From Candidatus Aminicenantota bacterium (lineage in GTDB: Bacteria > Acidobacteriota > Aminicenantia > Aminicenantales > Aminicenantaceae), in assembly GCA_016927475.1 (NCBI GenBank), contig JAFGMO010000006.1, forward strand, positions 1 to 42,339: a DNA stretch of 42,339 nucleotides, given 5' to 3'. The translations under genes and the position numbers were made by a program. This document shows positions 23,016 to 31,382 of the stretch, piece after piece; the stretch's first letter is position 1, and every line of letters starts with the position of its first letter. The notes under the pieces were generated by a model. That model saw only the letters and a list, made by a program, of their open reading frames with translations. It had not been told where the DNA came from and did no database searches.

Positions 23016-23165
23016 ACCTGTTTTATTCATAAATTTGGATGAAACCAACATATAATTTTAATATTATGTATCAGTTAATGGTGATTTTCGGTAAAATTAA
23101 TCATGAGACATTTTCCATGAAATTTTTCAAGAAAATGTCGTCCAAATTTATGAATAATACAGGTT
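23016..23165 (+). repeat. MITE-like element copy C (complete)
   Basis: The left end is ACCTGTTTTATTCATAAATT (23016-23035). The core contains TTAATGGTGATTTT and GACATTTTCCATGA as in copy A. The right end is AAATTTATGAATAATACAGG (23144-23163), giving imperfect terminal inverted repeats of about 27 bp. The right end runs into the TAA stop of trmH (complement of 23164-23166). Confidence 0.8.
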
Positions 23166-23748
23166 AACTCAGTTTAAGCCAGTCCTTGTAATACTTTTCG
23201 TATTCATCTTCTTTCAAACGTTGTTTTTTGAAATATCCCTTGGCCGTTCTCTGCCTGACCGCTTCGTAGAGGATGATACCCACCGCGACTGAAAGATTGA
23301 GGCTTTGAGCCATACCGAACATGGGAATCTTGATTCTATGATCGGCAAAAGCCAGGGCTTCCTTTGATAGACCGCCCGCTTCGTTACCGAAGACAACGGC
23401 TGTCGGCTGAGTGAAATCGATTTGATTGAAGGGAAGAGCGTCCGGGCTGATGTGGGTGGCGACGATTTGAAATCCCTCTTTTTTCAATGGGAGGAAACAC
23501 GTTCCAGGATCGGGATAATACCGGATATGAACCCATTTATCGGCCCGTGTTGAGATGGCTTCATTGATGGGAAGCGGCTTTTCTGCGTCAGAAATGACAT
23601 CGATGTGCATAATACCCGCTGCGTCACATGTGCGGGTGACGGCGCTGGCGTTGTGGGTATTTTTCACATCTTCGAGAATGACTCTCAGGTCAGGCTGACG
23701 CTGGGATAGAACACGCCGAACCTTCTTTTTTCTGGCTTCGGTGGGCAT
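23164..23748 (-). CDS. trmH: tRNA (guanosine-2'-O-)-methyltransferase TrmH (SpoU family)
   Basis: This 194-residue SPOUT methyltransferase is predicted to 2'-O-methylate G18 of tRNA. It has the early conserved NTHNASAVTRTCDAAG segment, motif 2 PTAVVFGNEAGGLSKEAL and motif 3 IPMFGMAQSLNLSVAVGIILYE, the knot-forming SAM-binding part. A longer frame reaches 24015, but I place the start at ATG 23748 because the upstream 89 residues do not resemble the family and overlap the next gene. Its 3' end is shared with repeat copy C. It is the last gene of the minus-strand heptose operon, 52 nt after the membrane methyltransferase. Confidence 0.85.
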   Translation of the reverse strand: MPTEARKKKVRRVLSQRQPDLRVILEDVKNTHNASAVTRTCDAAGIMHIDVISDAEKPLPINEAISTRADKWVHIRYYPDPGTCFLPLKKEGFQIVATHISPDALPFNQIDFTQPTAVVFGNEAGGLSKEALAFADHRIKIPMFGMAQSLNLSVAVGIILYEAVRQRTAKGYFKKQRLKEDEYEKYYKDWLKLS

Positions 23749-23800
23749 GTTTTGACTATACCAAAAGGAAAAATTTGAGGCAATCCAAGGATAATTATCC

Positions 23801-24364
23801 TCAAGAAAAGAACAGCATTTTAAGAAGGAGTGCCGACCAGAAGATAAGGGCGCCGGCGGAAGCGCGGAGTTCTTTGTTTTTTTTAAAATTTTTCCAAGAA
23901 AATTCCTGTGACTTGCTTTTCTCTGCAGGCCGGAAAGTGGGGAGAAAGGCCTGTACTTTTTTCCGGTATTCGGTAAAAGCTTCGGGGAAAAGTGATTCCA
24001 TGCGGCGGTTTTCATAGGCCGTGATGACAGGGAAAAAGATCAGAAGGTATAGAAGAAATAATCCGGCTACCCATAAGGAACGGGATGCCAGGGAAATGGC
24101 TATAAAAAGAAGAAAATTTCCCAGGTAAAGGGGATTCCGTGTAAACCGGTAGGGACCACAGACGGCGAGTTCTTTTTCTTTTCGAAGATATCCCGCCGCC
24201 CAACCTCTTAATAAAAGCCCCAGAATGCAGACGGTCATTCCGGCTAATATGAAGGGCCATTCGGGCCGGGCCAGGATTACAGCGATAAGGCCGAGTAAAA
24301 AACCGGTGCGAACCCGCCAGGTATAAATCATTCTTGTCAGCTTTTCTTTACAGCTTTTGGTCAT
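23801..24364 (-). CDS. Isoprenylcysteine/phospholipid-type membrane methyltransferase (ICMT/PEMT-like)
   Basis: This 187-residue membrane protein has about four helices and the family signature GPYRFTRNPLYLGNFLLF (about 70-87), followed by a YENRRMESLFPEAFTEYRKKV segment that matches the SAM-binding part of ICMT/PEMT-like enzymes. The substrate in bacteria is usually unknown. Its start overlaps the heptosyltransferase stop by 4 bp, so it is co-translated with LPS genes and may modify a lipid or envelope component, which is an inference. The last 40 residues add a final hydrophobic helix. Confidence 0.75.
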   Translation of the reverse strand: MTKSCKEKLTRMIYTWRVRTGFLLGLIAVILARPEWPFILAGMTVCILGLLLRGWAAGYLRKEKELAVCGPYRFTRNPLYLGNFLLFIAISLASRSLWVAGLFLLYLLIFFPVITAYENRRMESLFPEAFTEYRKKVQAFLPTFRPAEKSKSQEFSWKNFKKNKELRASAGALIFWSALLLKMLFFS

Positions 24365-25365
24365 GGCTTTAATAATTCCCTGCTTTTTTCAAAAACCTCG
24401 TCCGGACTGATTGTTTCCAGGCAATCCATTCGGGAGCATTTGCGCTTGTAACATTTACTGCATTCCAGAGCATGAAACACGACTTGCTTTCTTAGGCCGA
24501 TGGGGCCGTTTCGCTGGGGGTCGGTCGGACCAAAAATTCCGACAACAGGACGGCCTAAAGCGCAGGCGGCATGAAGGGCGAACGTATCTCCGCTGATGAC
24601 AAGGGCCGCCCGTTTCAACCAGGCTAAAACTTCTTTGATGGAGAGAAAGGGAGCCATAGGAACTTTTGTTTTTGCGGCGATTTTTTCGGCCAGTTTTTGT
24701 TCCGGTATCGACCCCCATAATAGGATAATGGGTTTTTTCTCTGCGGAAAGAAGACCGATTGTTTGAATCCATTTTTCGGCGGACCATCTTTTTGATTCCC
24801 AAGCCGCTCCCACATTAACCAAAATGAAGGGAATACCTGCCTTAATCCCGAACTTATGAAGTTTATTTTCCGTTTCTTTTTCGATATCCTCAGGGAGGAC
24901 AAGAGGGAAAGAATAATCACCCGTTTTTTCCAAACCGAGCTTGGATAAAAGCTTAAGATTTTTATCGATGACATGGATGTTTTCAGGAAACGGTTTGAGG
25001 CGGTCATTGTAAAAAAATGAGGCGGCAGGTTCCCGAAGGTTTTTTCGGCTGAAGCCGATCCGCCGCCTGGCACCTGAAAGAGCGGCGAAAAAAGCCGATT
25101 TCAAAAGTCCCTGAAAGTCGAACACTATCTGGTTTTTTTCTCTGATCTTTTGGCGAACGTTTAAGATTTGCTTTACGTTTTTTTTTTGTTTTAGGACGAC
25201 TATTTTATCGATACCCGGAATACAATCGAGTATTTCTTTCCCTTTTTCTTCGACCAGCCAGGTGATCCGGCTTTCCGTATTTTTCTCCCTCAAAACGGAA
25301 AATGCCGGAAGCGTATGGATGATGTCTCCCAGGGAACTGAGGCGGATGAGAAGAAAGCGGTTCAT
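24361..25365 (-). CDS. ADP-heptose:LPS heptosyltransferase (GT9)
   Basis: This 334-residue glycosyltransferase transfers heptose to the LPS inner core. It has the family N-terminus RFLLIRLSSLGDIIHTLP, a substrate-binding region around QGLLKSAFFAALSGARRRIGF, and the C-terminal nucleotide-sugar site with SGDTFALHAACALGRPVVGIFGPTDPQRNGP. The overall pattern is closest to WaaC-type enzymes, though WaaC and WaaF are hard to separate by eye. It overlaps the adenylyltransferase gene upstream by 4 bp. Four Cys near the C-terminus (ECSKCYKRKCSRMDC) resemble those in other GT9 proteins. Confidence 0.88.
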   Translation of the reverse strand: MNRFLLIRLSSLGDIIHTLPAFSVLREKNTESRITWLVEEKGKEILDCIPGIDKIVVLKQKKNVKQILNVRQKIREKNQIVFDFQGLLKSAFFAALSGARRRIGFSRKNLREPAASFFYNDRLKPFPENIHVIDKNLKLLSKLGLEKTGDYSFPLVLPEDIEKETENKLHKFGIKAGIPFILVNVGAAWESKRWSAEKWIQTIGLLSAEKKPIILLWGSIPEQKLAEKIAAKTKVPMAPFLSIKEVLAWLKRAALVISGDTFALHAACALGRPVVGIFGPTDPQRNGPIGLRKQVVFHALECSKCYKRKCSRMDCLETISPDEVFEKSRELLKP

Positions 25366-25787
25366 GTGCGGCTCCGTTTGTCGTTATTTTCCGTTTTTGC
25401 CGCAATGTCGGCGATGATATCCGTTGTATTTCGGACTTTAGGACCGCCCGTGATAGCGATGTGACCACCGTATTTACGGACGGTCTCCCTCTCCGGTACG
25501 GTGTTTACGGTGTAATCCGTACCCTTAGCATGGTAATCCGGCTTGAGGGTTTTCAGAATATGTTCGACATTCGTCTCGGAAAAGACGGTGACATAATCGA
25601 TGCAAGAAAAGGCGGTCATGATTTCCACCCGTTCTTTTTCTTTTAGTATCGGCCGCCCCTTTCCTTTGAGTTTGCAAACGGAAGAATTGCTGTTTAAGGC
25701 CAGCACAAGAATATCGCCCCTTTTTTTGGCTTCCTGCAGGTAACGGACATGTCCGATATGAATGAGGTCAAAACAGCCGTTGGCCAA
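25362..25787 (-). CDS. rfaE2: Heptose 1-phosphate adenylyltransferase (start uncertain)
   Basis: This nucleotidyltransferase makes ADP-heptose from heptose 1-phosphate and ATP. NGCFDLIHIGHVRYL contains the HxGH motif. The first canonical start is TTG 25787, giving 141 residues, but it cuts off the first beta-strand (GERIV). The same frame is open upstream through the kinase stop and encodes a family-like N-terminus (LTRLQKIIEEHKKRGERIV). An ATT at 25869-25871 has AAGGAGG (25879-25885) 7 nt before it and would give 169 residues, the family's usual length. Either a rare ATT start or a -1 frameshift from the kinase gene would supply the missing part. Confidence 0.85.
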   Translation of the reverse strand: MANGCFDLIHIGHVRYLQEAKKRGDILVLALNSNSSVCKLKGKGRPILKEKERVEIMTAFSCIDYVTVFSETNVEHILKTLKPDYHAKGTDYTVNTVPERETVRKYGGHIAITGGPKVRNTTDIIADIAAKTENNDKRSRT

Positions 25788-25858
25788 AACGATACGCTCA
25801 CCTCTTTTTTTGTGCTCTTCAATGATTTTTTGAAGCCGGGTTAAAGGTTGTTTTTTTT

Positions 25859-26863
25859 CTAATTTCCGAATGTGACGGCCTCCTTGAGCTCGTCGGATGT
25901 GACGGTCGCTGTTCCTTTTTTCATAACGACGATTCCGCCTGCATAATTGGCCAGAAGGGCTGCTTCCCGATAGGAGGCGCCGGAAGCAACAGCAAGAGTG
26001 AATACGCTGATGACCGAATCGCCCGCTCCGGTTACGTCAACAATATCGGTCGTGCCGTAGATCGGTATGGAAAAGGGAGTTTTTTTTCTTTCATAGAGCT
26101 GCATGCCCTGTCCTCCACGAGTTAAAAGAACGGCATCCGCTTCCGTTTTTTTTAAAATTTCACGGCCGCAGGCATGGAGAATTTTTTCGTTTTTTAGAAA
26201 CGTATGGAGGGAAGTCTCCACTTCGGGTTCATTGGGAGTGCAGACCGTAATGCCTGGAAAATCCAACAAGCGAAATCGTGAATCAAGGCTGACGATAAGA
26301 CCATCTTTTTTAAAAGCAGAAATGACCTTGTCAAAGACATCCCTCCTGACCGTTCCATAGTTGTAATCCGAAATAAGCAGGGCTTCCGTTTTTTTTCTCA
26401 GTTCCATGAGTGATTTTTGAAGGTCTGTTTTTAGCTCCCGGGCGTTTGGCACGCTTTCTTCACGGTCAATGCGAAGTATCTGTTGTTTTTTTGTGGTTGC
26501 TTCGCCTGCGAGAATCCGGGTCTTTATTGGTGTTCTGTAGGTCTGTTCGCAGCGGATGTGAATGGTGGTGATATTTTCTTTTTTCAGGAGCTTAAGGATC
26601 TGTTTGCCGGCTTCATCTTTCCCGATGACACCGACGGGCAAAGGAACGGCGCCCAGAGACTTGAGATTGCGTACGGAGTTTGCCGCTCCTCCCAGCACGA
26701 ATTGATTTGCTTCGTAGGACAGAATAAGGACCGGGGCTTCTCGGGAAATGCGGCGTGTCGTTCCAAAAATATACTCGTCGAGGATAAAATCTCCCCAGAC
26801 GGTGATGGGCCGGCCGGCAAAGCGGTCGATGATATTTAAAAAATTATCCCTATTTTTTTTCAA
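25859..26863 (-). CDS. rfaE1: D-glycero-beta-D-manno-heptose-7-phosphate kinase
   Basis: This 334-residue PfkB-family sugar kinase corresponds to HldA or the N-terminal half of HldE. It has the N-terminal VWGDFILDEYIFGTTRRISREAP signature, LGGAANSVRNLKSLGA, and the C-terminal PfkB motif DVTGAGDSVISVFTLA with the catalytic Asp. It is the first gene of the heptose operon. The following adenylyltransferase lies in the -1 frame and continues across this gene's stop, so the pair looks like a split bifunctional HldE. Confidence 0.9.
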   Translation of the reverse strand: MKKNRDNFLNIIDRFAGRPITVWGDFILDEYIFGTTRRISREAPVLILSYEANQFVLGGAANSVRNLKSLGAVPLPVGVIGKDEAGKQILKLLKKENITTIHIRCEQTYRTPIKTRILAGEATTKKQQILRIDREESVPNARELKTDLQKSLMELRKKTEALLISDYNYGTVRRDVFDKVISAFKKDGLIVSLDSRFRLLDFPGITVCTPNEPEVETSLHTFLKNEKILHACGREILKKTEADAVLLTRGGQGMQLYERKKTPFSIPIYGTTDIVDVTGAGDSVISVFTLAVASGASYREAALLANYAGGIVVMKKGTATVTSDELKEAVTFGN

Positions 26864-26912
26864 TGGACTTCTTTAGGCAAGGTTGTATCAAAAACATCCT
26901 TAAAAATCAATA

Positions 26913-26960
26913 CAGATATACTGGACAGATATACTGGGAATACTGGTATTCCCAGTATAT
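26913..26960. promoter_or_regulatory. Palindromic operator-like site with tandem repeats
   Basis: A 14-bp perfect inverted repeat, ATATACTGGGAATA (26929-26942) and TATTCCCAGTATAT (26947-26960), flanks CTGG. Just upstream, ACAGATATACTGG occurs twice in tandem (26913-26925 and 26925-26937). There is no T-run on either side. It lies in the 243-bp gap between the divergent heptose operon and the sensor kinase gene, so a regulator-binding site is likely. Confidence 0.55.
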
Positions 26961-26970
26961 GCAGTGAAAC

Positions 26971-26998
26971 TTGACTAAAAGCTTTTTGTTCGTTATTT
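26971..26998 (+). promoter_or_regulatory. Possible promoter of the sensor kinase gene
   Basis: TTGACT (26971-26976) and TTATTT (26993-26998) are 16 nt apart. The -35 is good and the -10 weak. It lies 10 nt downstream of the palindrome, so a bound regulator would overlap or neighbour it. Confidence 0.35.
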
Positions 26999-27106
26999 TT
27001 GGGGATGTGGGCGATAAATTTGATGTTTTTTTCCACAAAATTTTTTCTGCTATATGTTTATTAAGGGGGGATTTCCAGAGATGAAATTTTTTCAGGAGAA
27101 AAAAGA

Positions 27107-30100
27107 ATGTTTGTTTTATGGCCTGAACCCTCTGGAATTAAGAAAGTTTTCACTTTTTTTACCCTCTGCTTAACCCTTGTTGCCGTTTCTACCGCTCAGA
27201 ATAACCGCATATCTTTCCGCCACATTACTATAGAAGATGGATTATCCCAAAGTTCGGTTTATTGTATTCTCAGAGATAACAAAGGATTCATGTGGTTTGG
27301 AACACAGGACGGATTGAATCGGCTTGACGGCTATCATTTTAATGTTTACAGAAATGATCCGAGAGATATCAACTCTTTAAGCGACAATTATATAAATTCC
27401 ATTTGGGAAGATCACACAGGACAAATCTGGGTGGGCACCCGCGGCAGCGGACTGAATATGTTCGATCCTGCAGCACGAAAATTTATCCTTTACGAGGAAG
27501 ATCCGAAAAATCCTTTCAGCATCAGCCACAATGAGATCAAGTGTATTTTTGAGGACCATCTTAATCAGCTTTGGATTGGAACCAATGGGGGAGGTCTTAA
27601 CAGATTTGACAGAGAAACGAGAAGATTTATCCATTTCAGGAATGATCCCAATGATCCCAATAGTTTGAGCGACGACCATTTGACCTGTATTTGTGAAGAT
27701 GCGGAAGGAGTGCTTTGGGTCGGAACGGAAGGAAAAGGAATAAACCGGTATGACCGCAAAAACAAAAGTTTTGCCCGCTTTATTCATAGACCGAATGACC
27801 TTTCGAGTTTAAGCAGCAATGTTATCCGCTGTTTGTTTTTGGACAAATCGGGACAATTATGGATAGGAACAGGAGATGCCGGAATCGATTTGTTTGATGA
27901 AGGAGAAGAAATATTTGTTCATTACCGCCATGACCCAAATAATCCCACCAGTATAAATGATAACCGGGTGAGTGCCATCATCGAAGACCAAGAGGGATTT
28001 CTTTGGGTAGGAACAGAGGGAAGCGGAATCAACCGTTTTGACAAGTCCGATGGTACTTTTTCCCGGTATAAGCATGACATGATCGAAGCAGACAGTTTAA
28101 GCGATGATACGGTTATGTCGCTGTATGAAGATCCATCCGGAGTGCTCTGGATCGGAACCGTGGGAAACGGTATCAACCAGATTTTTCATACCGAAAAGAA
28201 ATTCATGCTTTATCGTAATACCAGTAAAAATCAGGAGGTTTTGCTCAACAACAGCATTCATGCTTTATACGAGGACGATAAAGGATTCCTCTGGATCGGA
28301 ACGCGTAACGGATTGACACGCATGGATCCTTCCCGGCGGCACTCCAAACATTTTCCGGCAGACAAAAGAAATCCCTTTGGTCTTTGGGGAGGAAATATTT
28401 TTTCTATTTGTGGCACGTCAAATGGAAAAGATCAGGTGCTTTGGGTAAGCAGTTTTGGAGAAGGTCTCAATCGTCTTGATGTATCCACTGATAGGTTCTC
28501 ACATTATGCCCATGATCCAAAAAACCCAAACAGTTTGGGCGATAACTATATTTATTGCATCTATAAAGACCATGAGGGAATTTTGTGGATTGGAACCCGC
28601 TCCGGCCTCGATCGTTTTGATCCAAAAACCGGCATTTTTTCTCATTACAAAAATGATCCACAGGATCCGGCAAGTATCAGTGATGATTATGTTCATATCA
28701 TTTATGAAGACCACCAAAAAGAACTGTGGATCGGAACAGGAAATGGTTTGAACATGTTCAACTACTCTGATGAAACATTTAAAAGATATCAGCATGAGGC
28801 AAACAATCCCAACAGCTTGAGCAATAACCGGGTTTATACAATTTGCGAGGACAGCGATTATGTGCTCTGGATTGGTACTCAAGGCGGGGGGTTGAACCGG
28901 CTTGACCGGGGGAGGGAAAAGTTTACATTTTTTACGGAGAAGGAGGGGCTGGCTAATAATGCCATCTATGGAATCCTCGAGGATGAAAAAGGTCAACTGT
29001 GGATAAGCACTAATAACGGTCTTTCCAGGTTTGATCCAAAAACGAGCAGCTTTAAAAATTATGATATATCGGATAGCTTGCAGAGTAATGAGTTTAATAC
29101 GGGAGCCTATTTCAGAAGCCGGACAGGAGAGATGTTTTTTGGAGGGATCAATGGCCTCAATACGTTTTTTCCGGACCAAATCAAAGACAATCTTTATATC
29201 CCTCCTGTAGTCATTACTGATTTCAAAATATTCAACAAATCCATTCCCATCGGAAGAATGGACGACGGGCGCATCCTGCTCAAAAAGGCCATAAATGAAA
29301 CTGAGGAAATCAGGCTTTCCTACAGGGACCGGGCTTTTTCGTTCGAATTTGCGGCTTTGAATTACATCTCTTCTGAAAAAAACCATTATGCTTACAAATT
29401 GGAAGGCCTTAGCGATGAATGGAGTTATATCGGCAACAGAAGATTTGTTTCGTTCACGACGCTTCCCCCAAAAACATACTCTCTCTGGATCAAAGCTTCC
29501 AATAATGATGGAGTATGGAATGAAGAGGGGACATCCTTGAAAATCATAATTGACCCTCCGTTCTGGAAAACGTTATGGTTCCGTGGCCTTTCTGCATTGT
29601 CCATCATGTTTCTTTTTTCCACGTTCTATCATTTCAAAACGGTGTCCATGAGAAAGAGGAATATCCAGTTGGACCGTAAGGTCAAAGAAAGAACGGAAGA
29701 ATTAGAGATTGCCAATAATGAATTGAAAGATTTTGCCTACATCGTATCCCATGATTTGAGGGCACCCCTTCGTGGTGTCAGTCAAATCACAACATGGCTA
29801 TCTATGGATTATTCTGATAGTTTCGATAAGGAAGGGAAAAAACTAGTAGACCTTCTTTTAGGAAGAGTCCAACGAATGGACAATTTGATAACCGGCATTC
29901 TGGAATACTCACGTGCCGGACGCCTGAAAGTCTCCAAAGAAAACATTGATCTGGATGTGATGATCAAAGAAATCATCACAAGCCTGGTTCCCCCAAAAAA
30001 TATTCAAGTGAAGGTTCAAAAGCCCATGCCTGTGGTTAAAGCGGACAATGTACGGATTCTCCAAGTGTTTCAAAACTTAATTTCTAATGCCATTAAGTAT

Positions 30101-30376
30101 ATGGACAAACCTCAGGGAGAAGTGAATATTTGGAGTTCGGATGAGAAAATACACTGGAAATTTGGCGTTACGGACAACGGACCGGGGATAGAAAAAAAAG
30201 ATTATGAAAAAGTGTTTAAAATCTTTCAAACATTGGAGGCCCGTGATAGAAAAGAGAGTACCGGTGTCGGTCTTTCTTTGGTTAAAAAGATCGTTGAAAG
30301 ACATGGTGGGAAAGTTTGGCTGGAATCCGAGGTTGGGAAAGGAACAACCTTTTTCTTTACTCTTCCTAAATCGTAA
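27107..30376 (+). CDS. Two-component sensor histidine kinase with double beta-propeller (Reg_prop, Y_Y_Y, HisKA, HATPase)
   Basis: This 1089-residue kinase starts at ATG 27107 behind CAGGAG. A signal peptide (about 14-31) is followed by about 14 Reg_prop blades (DxxGxLWIGTxxGLNRxD repeats, residues about 50-690), enough for two seven-bladed propellers. A Y_Y_Y domain (about 720-815), one membrane helix (about 820-842), a HisKA domain with H882 (SHDLRAPLRG) and a HATPase domain with DNGPGIEKKD and STGVGLSLVKKI complete it. Many relatives continue into receiver and AraC domains; this one ends after the HATPase. The periplasmic propellers presumably sense a ligand. No response regulator is adjacent. 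Confidence 0.92.
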   Translation: MFVLWPEPSGIKKVFTFFTLCLTLVAVSTAQNNRISFRHITIEDGLSQSSVYCILRDNKGFMWFGTQDGLNRLDGYHFNVYRNDPRDINSLSDNYINSIWEDHTGQIWVGTRGSGLNMFDPAARKFILYEEDPKNPFSISHNEIKCIFEDHLNQLWIGTNGGGLNRFDRETRRFIHFRNDPNDPNSLSDDHLTCICEDAEGVLWVGTEGKGINRYDRKNKSFARFIHRPNDLSSLSSNVIRCLFLDKSGQLWIGTGDAGIDLFDEGEEIFVHYRHDPNNPTSINDNRVSAIIEDQEGFLWVGTEGSGINRFDKSDGTFSRYKHDMIEADSLSDDTVMSLYEDPSGVLWIGTVGNGINQIFHTEKKFMLYRNTSKNQEVLLNNSIHALYEDDKGFLWIGTRNGLTRMDPSRRHSKHFPADKRNPFGLWGGNIFSICGTSNGKDQVLWVSSFGEGLNRLDVSTDRFSHYAHDPKNPNSLGDNYIYCIYKDHEGILWIGTRSGLDRFDPKTGIFSHYKNDPQDPASISDDYVHIIYEDHQKELWIGTGNGLNMFNYSDETFKRYQHEANNPNSLSNNRVYTICEDSDYVLWIGTQGGGLNRLDRGREKFTFFTEKEGLANNAIYGILEDEKGQLWISTNNGLSRFDPKTSSFKNYDISDSLQSNEFNTGAYFRSRTGEMFFGGINGLNTFFPDQIKDNLYIPPVVITDFKIFNKSIPIGRMDDGRILLKKAINETEEIRLSYRDRAFSFEFAALNYISSEKNHYAYKLEGLSDEWSYIGNRRFVSFTTLPPKTYSLWIKASNNDGVWNEEGTSLKIIIDPPFWKTLWFRGLSALSIMFLFSTFYHFKTVSMRKRNIQLDRKVKERTEELEIANNELKDFAYIVSHDLRAPLRGVSQITTWLSMDYSDSFDKEGKKLVDLLLGRVQRMDNLITGILEYSRAGRLKVSKENIDLDVMIKEIITSLVPPKNIQVKVQKPMPVVKADNVRILQVFQNLISNAIKYMDKPQGEVNIWSSDEKIHWKFGVTDNGPGIEKKDYEKVFKIFQTLEARDRKESTGVGLSLVKKIVERHGGKVWLESEVGKGTTFFFTLPKS

Positions 30377-30456
30377 GATTCTTTATCTTCTCCGATTCAG
30401 TGGGAATAAAGATAGTTTGCGTGATATTATTTTTGCCTTTTACGTTGAGCACAGCC

Positions 30457-31062
30457 ATGAAATTTGGAAATAGGAAGTTGCCGCATATCTCTTTTGCTGA
30501 GACGCGGTTTTTTCTTTTTCTTCTATGTATGTTTTTTGTGGTGGTTATTGTTTCCCGGACATCGAATGCCTTGGGTTGGACCTTTATCATCTGTCTGACC
30601 ATGCTGTTGGTCTATCTCAGCGGCCTGTCGCCTTTTGCCTTTCTCGGGCTACGGGACAGGGACCTGACTCTTCAGGTTCTTCTCTGGACCTTATTTTTAC
30701 TGGCCGGTGCCCAAATGTGGCGCATTCTTATCAATTACATCGTTTTCTCCCAAAATCCGGTTCCCTTTGTTTTTTTCTCCAGGCTGAGGCGTATATGGAC
30801 GGAAGGCTTGCTCCAACAGGGATTTGGAGAGGAGTTGGTGTTTCGTCTTTGGATTCTTCTTCCTGTATGCCGTCGTTCCCGATGGGTTTTTTGGCTGGTT
30901 TTCGTTTTGCAGACCGGCGTTTTTGTCCTATTCCATACATCAAACCTACCTTATTTCCTTTTTGCCTTCGGTTTTGCCTTAATGAGCGGAATCGCCATTT
31001 TTAGAAGCCGGTCTTTAATCCCCGGTTTTATCGCCCACACTTTGGCCCCCTTATATTTTTGA
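30457..31062 (+). CDS. CPBP family intramembrane metalloprotease (CAAX/Abi)
   Basis: This membrane protein has about six helices and the CPBP motifs: GEELVFR (the EExxxR motif), FVLFHTSN (FxxxH) and a last His in FIAHTLAP. Bacterial members are predicted glutamic/metallo-type intramembrane proteases, and some act in bacteriocin self-immunity. I chose ATG 30457 (201 residues); GTG 30400 would add a hydrophobic stretch overlapping little else, and neither has a convincing Shine-Dalgarno. It follows the sensor kinase by about 80 nt on the same strand. Substrate unknown. Confidence 0.8.
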   Translation: MKFGNRKLPHISFAETRFFLFLLCMFFVVVIVSRTSNALGWTFIICLTMLLVYLSGLSPFAFLGLRDRDLTLQVLLWTLFLLAGAQMWRILINYIVFSQNPVPFVFFSRLRRIWTEGLLQQGFGEELVFRLWILLPVCRRSRWVFWLVFVLQTGVFVLFHTSNLPYFLFAFGFALMSGIAIFRSRSLIPGFIAHTLAPLYF

Positions 31063-31094
31063 TTGATTCAAAAAATCAGGTTTTCCGTGGAAAT

Positions 31095-31123
31095 TTGACA
31101 TGATTACCCTTAAAATGTAGAAT
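31095..31123 (+). promoter_or_regulatory. Strong sigma70-type promoter with long leader
   Basis: TTGACA (31095-31100), 17 nt, TAGAAT (31118-31123). The next gene starts at 31383, so the leader would be about 250 nt. That leader contains a MITE end fragment (31211-31227) and a GAGACTCG direct repeat near 31256-31275. Confidence 0.6.
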
Positions 31124-31210
31124 ATTAAAAACGCTGCATAGCCTGTATTTTTCAAAGGCCGAGGAGTTCGGTCGTGTCGGTTGCGGCGCTTCCTCGCTCC
31201 TCATAGGATA

Positions 31211-31227
31211 TATGAATAATGCGGGTT
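31211..31227 (+). repeat. MITE terminal-repeat fragment
   Basis: TATGAATAATGCGGGTT matches the right terminus of the dispersed element with one change. The sequence before it (about 31160-31205) is GC-rich and unlike the element core, recalling the insert that splits the right arm in copy A. Confidence 0.55.
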
Positions 31228-31382
31228 GGGTGGCGGATGTATATTGCGTCTTCATTGAGACTCGCAAAGAGACTCGTCTGTAATACTCTTTATGGGATGA
31301 AGAGGGCCGGAAAAGCCTGAGTGTCCGGTTGTATAGCATAGCTATAAATGGAGGCGGGTGGACGAAGGCAAGGAGGAAGAAC

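Noticed and set aside
23749..24015. N-terminal extension of TrmH to 24015
   Set aside because: The extra 89 residues overlap the membrane methyltransferase gene in another frame and do not resemble TrmH. ATG 23748 starts right before conserved sequence.
25851..25858. Programmed slippage on the A8 run to fuse the heptose kinase and adenylyltransferase
   Set aside because: The run lies after the kinase TAG, so slippage there would come too late to bypass the stop. Any fusion would need a shift before 25861.
27241..29130. Tandem DNA repeats of about 140 bp, considered as a CRISPR-like or satellite array
   Set aside because: They are codon-level traces of the beta-propeller blades in one intact ORF. 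Spacing varies and sequence identity is low.
28499..29386. 295-codon open frame antisense to the sensor kinase
   Set aside because: It is the reverse reading of the repetitive propeller DNA, has no Shine-Dalgarno and resembles no family. The sense gene has clear domains.
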